Source: Competibacteraceae bacterium UBA3908 (GTDB lineage Bacteria > Pseudomonadota > Gammaproteobacteria > Competibacterales > Competibacteraceae). Taken from it: a stretch of DNA of 6,800 bases. The stretch spans positions 1 to 6,800 of the forward strand of contig DGFE01000037.1 in assembly GCA_002391525.1 (NCBI GenBank). Reading direction: 5' to 3'. Under the pieces are notes generated by a model. The model made no database searches and was not told the origin of the DNA. It saw nothing but the letters and a program-made list of their open reading frames with translations. Position numbers and translations under genes: made by a program. This document shows positions 1 through 6,019 of the stretch, one piece after another; position 1 is the stretch's first letter, and each line of letters begins with the position of its first letter.

Positions 1-19
1 AGATGTGTATAAGAGACAG
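1..19 (+). other. Tn5 mosaic end / Nextera adapter remnant (artefact)
   Basis: The first 19 bases, AGATGTGTATAAGAGACAG, match the hyperactive Tn5 mosaic end used in tagmentation libraries at every position. The sequence ends exactly where genomic DNA begins, as expected for an untrimmed adapter at a contig end. Read in frame with the following purD fragment it gives the spurious N-terminus MCIRDR, a peptide that signals adapter contamination in predicted proteins. No transposase gene or second mosaic end is present, so a natural Tn5/IS50 insertion is very unlikely. Confidence 0.97.
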
Positions 20-365
20 GCGCGAGGTTGAGGCGGAGTGGGATGCCCGTCCAGCCTTGGGGGTGGTGATGACGGCCGCCGGCTATCCGGGCGCCTGTCG
101 CAAGGGTGATGTCATCGGGGGGCTGCCGGCGCGCGATGCGGAATCGGGCGAGGACGTGAAGCTGTTCCACGCCGGCACGCGGGAGACGGAGGATGGCCAC
201 ATCGTCACCCACGGCGGGCGGGTGTTGTGCGCCACCGCGCTGGGAAGCACGGTCGCCGAGGCCCAAAGCCTGGCCTACAACCTGGCCAGGCGGATACATT
301 GGGAGGGCGCTTATTACCGCACCGACATCGGCTATCGAGCCATTGCCCGGGAACGGGGAGAATAA
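20..365 (+). CDS. purD: Phosphoribosylamine-glycine ligase, C-terminal fragment (5'-truncated)
   Basis: PurD (GAR synthetase) is a cytosolic enzyme that joins glycine to 5-phosphoribosylamine using ATP, the second step of de novo purine synthesis. About 114 codons remain, ending at TAA 363-365; the full protein is usually about 420-430 residues, so this is the last quarter. Visible family features are the GVVMTAAGYPG stretch followed by KGDVIGGL, then KLFHAGT, the HGGRVLCATALG segment, and the C-terminal AYNLARRIHWEGAYYRTDIGYRAI block. These belong to the C-terminal part of the ATP-grasp fold and the GARS C-terminal domain. Nothing in the retained part is broken; the truncation comes from the contig end, where an adapter (1-19) is fused in frame, so residues encoded upstream of about base 20 are not biological. 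rsmE follows after 11 bases, suggesting co-transcription. Confidence 0.95.
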
Positions 366-376
366 CAGCCCGCCGA

Positions 377-1111
377 ATGCGCATTCCCCGACTTCATCTC
401 CCCGTACCGCTGACGGTCGGCGCGACCGTGCCACTGGACGACAACGCCTTGAATCATGCCGTGCGGGTGCTGCGGCTCAAGCCTGGCGCGGCGTTGATTC
501 TGTTCGACGGCGCCGGCGGGGCATTCGCGGCGACGCTGGCGGAGGTGGGCAAGCGGGCGGCCTGGGCGCGGGTGACGGCGGCGTTGCCCGGCGAGGTGGA
601 ATCGCCGCTGCGGGTAGCGCTGGCGCAAGGGGTCTCGCGTGGCGAGAAAATGGACTACACGCTGCAAAAAGCCGTCGAACTGGGCGTCGCCGTCATTCAG
701 CCGTTGTTCGCGGAACGCGGCGGGGTCGATCTGGCCGGCGAGCGACTGGCGCGCAAGGTCCGGCATTGGCGCGGGATCATCGTTGGCGCCTGCGAACAGT
801 GCGGTCGCAACCGACTGCCGGAATTGCGGCAGCCGCTGACGCTGGCGGAATGGTTGGAACAGCCGGCGGAACCGGATTTGCGCCTGTTGCTCGATCCGCT
901 CGCCGAACGGGGTTTGCGTGGATTGGAGCCGCCAGCGGCAACGGTGACGCTGCTGATCGGCCCGGAAGGCGGCCTGAGTCCGGTGGAAATCGCCCAGGCC
1001 CGCAAAGCTGGATTTGCCGGCATCCGGCTCGGACCGCGCGTCCTGCGCACCGAAACCGCCGGCGTCGCGGCGCTGGCGGCGGTGCAAGCCCTGTGGGGGG
1101 ATTGGGATTAG
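377..1111 (+). CDS. rsmE: 16S rRNA (uracil(1498)-N3)-methyltransferase RsmE
   Basis: RsmE methylates N3 of U1498 in helix 44 of 16S rRNA, using S-adenosylmethionine, on the assembled 30S subunit. The 244-residue product has the normal family length. The N-terminal PUA-like RNA-binding part (about residues 1-70) contains HAVRVLRLKPG. The SPOUT domain begins at about residue 78 with GVSRGEKMDYTLQKAVELGV (85-104), followed by ACEQCGR (138-144), the cofactor-knot motif GPEGGLSPVE (195-204) and LGPRVLRTETAG (218-229). ATG 377 is chosen because MRIPRLHLP is the usual RsmE N-terminus; the longer in-frame extension back to 227 would overlap purD and has no family features. The Shine-Dalgarno is poor: GGGGAG at 355-360 is 16 bases away, so translation may depend on reinitiation after purD. 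The TAG stop overlaps the stop of the convergent dehydrogenase gene. The family call is firm. Confidence 0.95.
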   Translation: MRIPRLHLPVPLTVGATVPLDDNALNHAVRVLRLKPGAALILFDGAGGAFAATLAEVGKRAAWARVTAALPGEVESPLRVALAQGVSRGEKMDYTLQKAVELGVAVIQPLFAERGGVDLAGERLARKVRHWRGIIVGACEQCGRNRLPELRQPLTLAEWLEQPAEPDLRLLLDPLAERGLRGLEPPAATVTLLIGPEGGLSPVEIAQARKAGFAGIRLGPRVLRTETAGVAALAAVQALWGDWD

Positions 1112-2118
1112 GTAAAGTCGTTTTCGAGCACCACGCGATAGCGCGCCTTGCCGGATTCGAGATGCGCCATCGCCTCGTTGACTCGACTCATCGGATAATG
1201 TTCGGTGATCGGCGCGATCCGGTGCCGGGCGCAGAATTCCAGCATCTTGCGGATGGTGGCCGGGGAGCCCAGCGGCGAGCCCGAGAGGCTCTTCTGGCTG
1301 CCGATCAGCGAGAACGCCACCGCCGGAATGGGCGACGGGATCACTCCGACGGTATGAAAGCGGCCCTTGGGAGCCAGGGCGTTCAGGAATGCCGACCAGT
1401 TCAGATCGACGTTGACGGTCGAGAGAATGAAGTGCAGGGAGCCGGCGATTTTCTCGAGCTGCGCCGCGTCGCGGGAATTGACGACGCGATGCGCGCCCAT
1501 CGCCAGCGCTTCGTCGCGCTTGGCGTCGCTGGAGGTAAAGGCCGTCACCTCGCAGCCCCATTTGTTCAAAAATTGCACGGCCAGATGGCCCAACCCGCCG
1601 ATGCCGATCACCCCGACGCGGTCGGTGGGTTTCACGTCGAACTGGACCAGCGGATTGAAGACCGTGATGCCACCGCAGAACAGCGGCCCGGTTTTTTTCA
1701 CGTCCAGTCCCGGCGGCAGCGGGGCGGCCCACTCGGCGTTGCAGCGGACCTTGTCGGCGAACCCGCCATACCGGCCGACCATGGTTTGTTCGTTGCTGGC
1801 GCAGAGGTTGTGGTTGCCGCTCATGCACTGATCGCAGGTCATGCAGCTGCCGCTGAACCAGCCCAAGCCGACCGTGTCGCCGACCTGGAGATGTTTCACG
1901 TTTCCGCCGACTTGAGCGATGGTGCCGACTACCTCGTGTCCCGGTACGAAGGGATAGGTGCTGATCTGCCATTCGTCGTTCAACATCGATAGATCGGAAT
2001 GGCAAATGCCGCAGGCAACGACATCGATCTCGACCTGATCCGGCTTCAATTCGCCGGGCTCGAATTCAAACGGTGTGAGTTGCCCTTTCGCTTGGTGTGC
2101 CGCATAGGCTCGAATCAT
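1108..2118 (-). CDS. Zinc-dependent alcohol dehydrogenase (YahK/cinnamyl-ADH type, probably NADPH-dependent)
   Basis: This 336-residue medium-chain dehydrogenase/reductase would interconvert alcohols and aldehydes in the cytosol; relatives such as YahK act mainly as NADPH-dependent aldehyde reductases. Catalytic zinc ligands are C36 (in CGICHSD), H61-E62 (GHEVVG) and C148 (LFCGG). The structural zinc site is complete, with C92, C95, C98 and C106. The Rossmann motif GIGGLG spans 172-177. The second strand ends in TSSDAKR (195-201) rather than an acidic residue; this pattern favours NADPH, an inference from the family. The start is set by GGAGGT six bases upstream of the ATG at 2118, so a reading that extends to 2334 is not used. 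The gene converges on rsmE and diverges from the Cache-domain gene, so it is probably monocistronic. The in vivo substrate cannot be deduced. Confidence 0.93.
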   Translation of the reverse strand: MIRAYAAHQAKGQLTPFEFEPGELKPDQVEIDVVACGICHSDLSMLNDEWQISTYPFVPGHEVVGTIAQVGGNVKHLQVGDTVGLGWFSGSCMTCDQCMSGNHNLCASNEQTMVGRYGGFADKVRCNAEWAAPLPPGLDVKKTGPLFCGGITVFNPLVQFDVKPTDRVGVIGIGGLGHLAVQFLNKWGCEVTAFTSSDAKRDEALAMGAHRVVNSRDAAQLEKIAGSLHFILSTVNVDLNWSAFLNALAPKGRFHTVGVIPSPIPAVAFSLIGSQKSLSGSPLGSPATIRKMLEFCARHRIAPITEHYPMSRVNEAMAHLESGKARYRVVLENDFT

Positions 2119-2124
2119 GAGGGG

Positions 2125-2130
2125 ACCTCC
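2125..2130 (-). promoter_or_regulatory. Shine-Dalgarno of the alcohol dehydrogenase gene
   Basis: On the minus strand GGAGGT lies six bases before the ATG at 2118-2116. It decides the start, because the open frame continues 72 codons further upstream without such a site or family similarity. Confidence 0.85.
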
Positions 2131-2348
2131 TGGGATTGCGCCGACTGGGGAATGGAAACGCGCGACATTGATCCGGTATGGACGGGCATCGAGCGAAAGC
2201 CAAAACCGATTGCTCGCTGAAATCGCTGCCGCCGTCGTGTCCCATGCGGTTTGGCAGTATTCAATGCTTTTTGGTTCGGGTCCGTGCGCCGGCTCAGGAG
2301 CGAGCTGACCAACAGCCGCCATTGAACAAGTCATTGCCCGGTCCGGCT

Positions 2349-2363
2349 GATGAATATTTCATC
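2349..2363. promoter_or_regulatory. 15-bp perfect palindrome, possible operator
   Basis: GATGAATATTTCATC consists of perfect 6-bp arms (GATGAA and TTCATC) around a 3-base centre. It lies immediately upstream of the -35-like hexamer of the Cache-domain gene, a position suited to a dimeric regulator. I do not recognise the regulator. A perfect 6-bp inverted repeat can occur by chance. Confidence 0.35.
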
Positions 2364-2368
2364 GCGCC

Positions 2369-2397
2369 TTGTCCCCCGCGGTTTCAGCGTCTAGAGT
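2369..2397 (+). promoter_or_regulatory. Candidate sigma70 promoter for the Cache-domain gene
   Basis: TTGTCC (2369-2374) and TAGAGT (2392-2397) each match four of six consensus bases (TTGACA, TATAAT) and are separated by exactly 17 bases. Transcription would start near 2404, leaving a leader of about 64 bases before the ATG at 2468. Position and spacing are good; the hexamers are only moderate. Confidence 0.4.
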
Positions 2398-2467
2398 TAA
2401 ACAACGCCGCCTTTCCCGTGGCGGCGGAATCCAAAATCGAAACAACGAAACACAGAGGAGGCTGAGG

Positions 2468-2968
2468 ATGAACAAGAAAGTGCTGCTGGGCGTAGCCGCG
2501 TTCTGTACCATGGGGCTGTCCGCCGGCGCCTGGGCCGCCGATGCCGCGACGGCCGACGAAGTGGTCGCCAAGGTCAAGGAAGCCGCCGCCGCCGTCAAGG
2601 CGGGCGGAGATGCCGCCCTGGCCAGCTTCGACGATCCCAAGGGCAAGTGGGCCTGGAAGGATACCTACGTGTTCGTGATGGATTGCGCGAGTGGGGCGAT
2701 GAAAGCCCATCCCAGCCCGACGGTGAAGGGCATGAAGCTGACTGACCTCAAGGACAAGGCCACCGGCAAGGAATTCGGCACGGCCCTGTGCGATGCCGGC
2801 AAGAAGGCCAATGGCGGCTGGGTCGAATACATGTGGACCAAGCCCGGCGCCGAGGGCAACCACCGCAAGGTCGCTTACGTGTTGTCGGCCGGCAAGTACG
2901 AAGTCGCCGCTGGCGTTTACGACGACAAGGTGACCGCCAAGGAACTGGAAGCCAAGACCGCGAAGTAA
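2468..2968 (+). CDS. Secreted single Cache-domain protein
   Basis: The 166-residue product has a clear Sec signal peptide: positively charged MNKK, a hydrophobic core, and an AWA-AD cleavage site after residue 23. The mature protein is expected in the periplasm. Residues 30-155 resemble the single Cache type 2 fold: a helix (EVVAKVKEAAAAVKAGG), then FDDPKGKWAWKDTYVFVMDCASGAMKAHP (54-82), GMKLTDLKD (88-96), GGWVEYMWTKPG (116-127), and the closing strands KVAYVLSAGKYEVAAGVYDD. Cache domains usually bind small ligands as the sensor part of chemoreceptors or kinases; here there is no membrane anchor or cytoplasmic output domain. Mature cysteines C73 and C108 could form a disulphide. ATG 2468 is fixed by AGGAGG at 2456-2461 and by the signal peptide beginning there. 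The gene stands alone between a divergent dehydrogenase and a GC-rich palindrome. Ligand and partner are unknown; it may be a stand-alone ligand binder. Confidence 0.85.
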   Translation: MNKKVLLGVAAFCTMGLSAGAWAADAATADEVVAKVKEAAAAVKAGGDAALASFDDPKGKWAWKDTYVFVMDCASGAMKAHPSPTVKGMKLTDLKDKATGKEFGTALCDAGKKANGGWVEYMWTKPGAEGNHRKVAYVLSAGKYEVAAGVYDDKVTAKELEAKTAK

Positions 2969-2991
2969 ACCCGCTGTCGTGATGCAGTCCC

Positions 2992-3044
2992 AAATCCCCC
3001 CGGCTTCGCCACCTCCCTTTTGCAAAGGGGGGTAGGGGGGATTT
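2992..3044. repeat. GC-rich nested palindrome (REP/MITE-like element, possible terminator)
   Basis: Perfect 10-bp outer arms, AAATCCCCCC (2992-3001) and GGGGGGATTT (3035-3044), enclose two inner hairpins. One is small, GGC-TTC-GCC (3002-3010). The other is larger: CCTCCCTTT (3012-3020) with AAAGGGGGG (3024-3032), one T-G wobble, and a TGC loop. The branched fold would form on either strand. C-run/G-run palindromes of this form are common as dispersed intergenic repeats in bacterial genomes. It lies 23 bases after the Cache-domain stop and could also end that transcript, although the following ATTTCTC is not a classical T-tract. Confidence 0.7.
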
Positions 3045-3092
3045 CTCAACACCCCACCGCTCTTTTTGCCCGCCCAGCGCCGGTCGCTCGTT

Positions 3093-3098
3093 TATACT
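3093..3098 (+). promoter_or_regulatory. Candidate -10 element for the carbonic anhydrase-moxR-DUF58 operon
   Basis: TATACT matches five of six -10 consensus bases and lies about 34 bases before the GTG start, giving a short leader. No good -35 hexamer is seen at 16-18 bases: the sequence there is GC-rich, and the nearest TTG-containing hexamer (TTGCCC, 3066-3071) is 21 bases away. Confidence 0.35.
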
Positions 3099-3120
3099 GA
3101 GGGGAGTTTCGTAACCTCAA

Positions 3121-3126
3121 AGGAGG
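3121..3126 (+). promoter_or_regulatory. Shine-Dalgarno fixing a GTG start
   Basis: AGGAGG lies five bases before GTG 3132 and so selects this GTG as the start of the carbonic anhydrase gene. The longer frame, which opens at TTG 3066, would place this site inside the coding sequence. Confidence 0.85.
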
Positions 3127-3131
3127 ACCCG

Positions 3132-3656
3132 GTGATTTATTCCCTCGGCGACCGCGAGGTCGAATTTCACGGCGAGGACTGGTTCATCGCCGACAACGCC
3201 ACCGTGATCGGCTCGGTGGTGCTCAAGCAGAACGCCAGCATCTGGTTCAACGCCGTGGTGCGCGGCGACAACGATGTCATCACTATCGGCGAAAACTCCA
3301 ATATTCAGGACGGCGCGATTCTCCATACCGATCCCGGCATCCTGCTCACCATTGGTCGTGATGTCACCGTCGGGCATCTGGCCATGCTGCATGGCTGCAT
3401 CGTCGGCGACAACAGCCTGATCGGCATCAAGAGTCTGATCATGAACCGGGCGGTGATCGGCAACAACTGCCTGATCGGCGCCAACAGCCTGATCCCGGAA
3501 GGCAGGGTCATCCCGGACGGTTCACTGGTGATGGGTTCGCCGGGCAAGATCGTGCGGACTCTGACCGAGCGGGAGATTGCAGGATTGCGGATGTCGGCAG
3601 GCCGCTACGTGGAGAATTTCAAACGCTTCAAGCGCGACTTGCAGCGGCGGGACTGA
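3132..3656 (+). CDS. Gamma-class carbonic anhydrase family protein (YrdA/PaaY-like hexapeptide-repeat protein)
   Basis: The 174-residue product, starting at GTG, is a left-handed beta-helix protein expected to form a cytosolic trimer with metal at the subunit interfaces. Hexapeptide-type repeats run from about residue 22 to 125 (for example ATVIGSVVL, AVVRGDNDVITIGENSNIQDGAIL, LTIGRDVTVGHLAMLHGCIVGDNSLIGIKSLI). A C-terminal helix region follows the GSPGKIVR turn (135-142). The three metal-binding histidines of the family are present as H65 (ILHTD), H82 (VGHLAM) and H87 (LHGC), with R44, D46 and Q59 at the usual active-site positions. Length and layout fit YrdA/PaaY/CaiE-like proteins. Many of these have weak or no CO2 hydration activity, and PaaY-type members act as thioesterases, so the reaction is uncertain. 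The stop is one base from the moxR ATG, so the genes are probably translationally coupled. Confidence 0.92.
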   Translation: MIYSLGDREVEFHGEDWFIADNATVIGSVVLKQNASIWFNAVVRGDNDVITIGENSNIQDGAILHTDPGILLTIGRDVTVGHLAMLHGCIVGDNSLIGIKSLIMNRAVIGNNCLIGANSLIPEGRVIPDGSLVMGSPGKIVRTLTEREIAGLRMSAGRYVENFKRFKRDLQRRD

Positions 3657-3657
3657 G

Positions 3658-4590
<933 letters not shown>

Positions 4591-4600
4591 ATGCCGCGCC

Positions 4601-5578
4601 ATGTTGCAGGCGCTGCGGCGACAGTTCGAGGTTTGGGTGACGCGCGACCAACGACCTGCTCACGAGTCGATCCGGCTGAGCCGACGCCGGATTTACATCC
4701 TGCCGACCCGCCATGGTTATGCTTTCGCCGCCTTGCTGTTCCTGTTGTTCCTGTGGTCGATCAATTACAGCAACAGCATGGGATTCGCTTTCACCTTCCT
4801 GCTGGCGGCGGTGGCGCTCAACAGCATGTGGCGGGCGCACGACAATCTGCTGGGCTTGATCGTCCATCCGGGCGGCGCCGATCCGGTGTTCGCCGGCCAG
4901 GAAGCCTGCTTCGTCTACCGGCTGGAAAATCCCGATCCGGCGCCGCGCTACGGCATCGCTCTGCAATGGCGAGACCAGCCGCCGCGCTACGCCGACATTC
5001 CCGAGCATGGCTCGGCGCTGGTCGCGCTGGCCATTCCCGCCGGGCAGCGCGGCTGGTTGCGGCCTGGCCATGTGCGGGTGTCAACCCGCTTTCCGCTGGG
5101 TCTGTTTCAAGCGTGGAGCTGGGTGGAGTTCGAGACCGCCTGTTTGGTCTACCCCCAGCCCCGAGGTCAGCGACCGTTGCCACCAGCGCTGCCGAACAGT
5201 AGCGGTAGCGGCTTGGGGGAACAGGGATCGGGCAGCGAGGATTATGCGGGTTTTCGCCAGTACGCGCCCGGCGACTCGCCGCGCCGGATCGCCTGGAAAG
5301 CCGCGACCCGCACCGATCAGCTGTTGGTCAAGCGCTTCGTCGATCAGGCGCGGCCGGAGTTGTGGCTGGATTGGCGGTTGTTGGGGATCGAAAACGTCGA
5401 ACCGCGCCTGGAGCAGCTTTGCTGGTGGGTGCTGAAGGCCGAAAGCGATGGCCACCAGTACGGTTTGCGCTTGCCGGGCCTGCAACTTCCACCCGCTCAT
5501 GGCGACGCTCAGCGCCGCCGCTGTCTGGAGGCGCTGGCTTTGTTCGCGCACCCTTCCCGAAGCTCCAAGGATCATTGA
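4601..5578 (+). CDS. DUF58 domain-containing membrane protein (MoxR partner)
   Basis: The 325-residue product carries the DUF58 signature YAPGDSPRRIAWKAATRTDQLLVKRF (221-246), preceded by EDYAGFRQ, with FPLGLFQAW at 164-172 and a conserved end CLEALALF. Two adjacent membrane segments lie at about residues 40-56 and 60-76, after the basic RLSRRRIYILPTRHGY. The short N-terminal segment and the large C-terminal part probably both face the cytoplasm, an inference from the basic residues before the first helix. DUF58 proteins are encoded next to MoxR ATPases and are thought to work with them in envelope or stress functions; the biochemistry is poorly defined. I chose ATG 4601 because family members often begin ML-ALRR-like; ATG 4568 (336 residues, overlapping moxR by 23 bases) is possible, and neither has a strong Shine-Dalgarno. 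The transglutaminase-like gene usually found next is missing. Confidence 0.9.
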   Translation: MLQALRRQFEVWVTRDQRPAHESIRLSRRRIYILPTRHGYAFAALLFLLFLWSINYSNSMGFAFTFLLAAVALNSMWRAHDNLLGLIVHPGGADPVFAGQEACFVYRLENPDPAPRYGIALQWRDQPPRYADIPEHGSALVALAIPAGQRGWLRPGHVRVSTRFPLGLFQAWSWVEFETACLVYPQPRGQRPLPPALPNSSGSGLGEQGSGSEDYAGFRQYAPGDSPRRIAWKAATRTDQLLVKRFVDQARPELWLDWRLLGIENVEPRLEQLCWWVLKAESDGHQYGLRLPGLQLPPAHGDAQRRRCLEALALFAHPSRSSKDH

Positions 5579-5691
5579 ATCGGCGCTTGAGTTCCCCCCG
5601 CCCCAGTCAATCGATACTTGTCATCTCGTCCAAAGCAGCTTGGCTCACAACTGACTGATCCGTCCAAATATCCCTAGCAGTTTTTTTATCT

Positions 5692-5712
5692 ATGGCGCCT
5701 TGGTGCCGCCAT
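5692..5712. repeat. Small hairpin ATGGCG/CGCCAT
   Basis: Six-base perfect arms (5692-5697 and 5707-5712) enclose a 9-base loop, with alternative GGCGCC/GGTGCC pairing inside. The nearby T-run lies before, not after, the hairpin on the plus strand, so it is not a standard terminator in either direction. Function unknown. Confidence 0.3.
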
Positions 5713-5745
5713 GTGGATCGGACAGCGTCAAAATTAAGTCGTTTG

Positions 5746-5761
5746 TGACGTAATTTCGTCA
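5746..5761. repeat. Short inverted repeat TGACG-N6-CGTCA
   Basis: TGACG (5746-5750) and CGTCA (5757-5761) are perfect inverted arms separated by TAATTT. It could be a protein-binding site, but arms of this length also arise by chance. Confidence 0.25.
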
Positions 5762-5852
5762 TCGGCGAAGCTCGGCTTGTGGCGGGTTGAGTATCGTTAT
5801 CAGGTATTGGTTATTGTAAAGTACGCTGATTTATATAATTATATTAGTATTA

Positions 5853-5891
5853 TTTGTAAACATATGTATAAAAATAATACATTTTGTAAAC
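5853..5891 (+). repeat. Direct repeat TTTGTAAAC x2 flanking an inverted repeat
   Basis: TTTGTAAAC occurs at 5853-5861 and again at 5883-5891, exactly 30 bases apart. A third, shorter TTGTAAA copy lies at 5814-5820. Between the two full copies is an inverted repeat, ATGTAT (5864-5869), 7 bases, ATACAT (5877-5882). The group sits about 45-85 bases upstream of the sigma54-type promoter, near where activator-binding sites are found for such promoters. Low sequence complexity lowers its weight. Confidence 0.4.
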
Positions 5892-5933
5892 TTTATGCCC
5901 GAATAAGGTACGTATCATTTAAAAGACAAATTA

Positions 5934-5949
5934 TGGCATTTATCTTGCC
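5934..5949 (+). promoter_or_regulatory. Candidate sigma54 (RpoN) -24/-12 promoter
   Basis: TGGCATTTATCTTGCC contains the invariant GG (5935-5936) and GC (5947-5948) separated by exactly 10 bases, as in the consensus TGGCAC-N5-TTGCA. Two consensus bases differ: T for C at the end of TGGCAC, and C for A at the end of TTGCA. Transcription would start near 5960, giving a leader of about 60 bases before the receiver-domain gene. I see no comparably good sigma70 promoter (TAGAAT at 5984-5989 lacks a spaced -35). An RpoN-dependent activator would be required. Confidence 0.55.
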
Positions 5950-6019
5950 TTAAAATCATCAAATTAAAGTTCAACATCCTGGTTAGAATCTCTTGGTAAT
6001 TCATAAAGAAGAGAGACAT

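Larger units (their letters stand above)
2119..2467. other. Divergent intergenic region between ADH and Cache-domain gene
   Basis: This 349-base region separates two divergently transcribed genes. Short open frames cross it on both strands, but none has a convincing ribosome site or recognisable product. It holds the dehydrogenase Shine-Dalgarno at its left end. To the right are a 15-bp palindrome (2349-2363), a sigma70-like promoter (2369-2397) and a strong AGGAGG (2456-2461) serving the Cache-domain gene. On the minus strand I see only a weak promoter candidate for the dehydrogenase (TTGGCT, 17 bases, CATACC), too poor to annotate separately. Confidence 0.6.
5579..6019. other. AT-rich intergenic region at a composition boundary
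   Basis: No convincing gene occurs in these 441 bases. The first 60-70 bases are still GC-moderate; by 5821-5880 only 10 of 60 bases are G or C. Contents in order: a T7 run (5681-5687) without a clear upstream stem, a hairpin (5692-5712), a short inverted repeat (5746-5761), TTTGTAAAC direct repeats (5853-5891), and a sigma54-type promoter (5934-5949). The rest has no structure I can name. The right half reads as a regulatory region for the receiver-domain gene. Confidence 0.7.

Noticed and set aside
193..1992. 599-codon open frame on + spanning rsmE and the antisense of the dehydrogenase gene
   Set aside because: It is an Arg/Gly/Ala-rich out-of-frame reading typical of GC-rich DNA, with no family motif, and it overlaps two well-supported genes.
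332..2005. 557-codon open frame on - across the dehydrogenase and rsmE
   Set aside because: It is a frame-shifted shadow of the dehydrogenase gene that runs antisense through rsmE, with no domain signature and low-complexity Arg/Gln content.
2119..2334. 72-codon N-terminal extension of the alcohol dehydrogenase
   Set aside because: MIRAYAAHQ is the normal family start and has GGAGGT at ideal spacing; the extension has no similarity to the family.
3066..3131. TTG-initiated 22-residue extension of the carbonic anhydrase
   Set aside because: It would put both the AGGAGG and the candidate -10 inside the coding sequence; GTG 3132 fits the family N-terminus.
5681..5687. T7 run as an intrinsic terminator for the DUF58 operon
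   Set aside because: I could not find a stable GC-rich stem just upstream; the nearest hairpin (5692-5712) lies downstream of the T-run.
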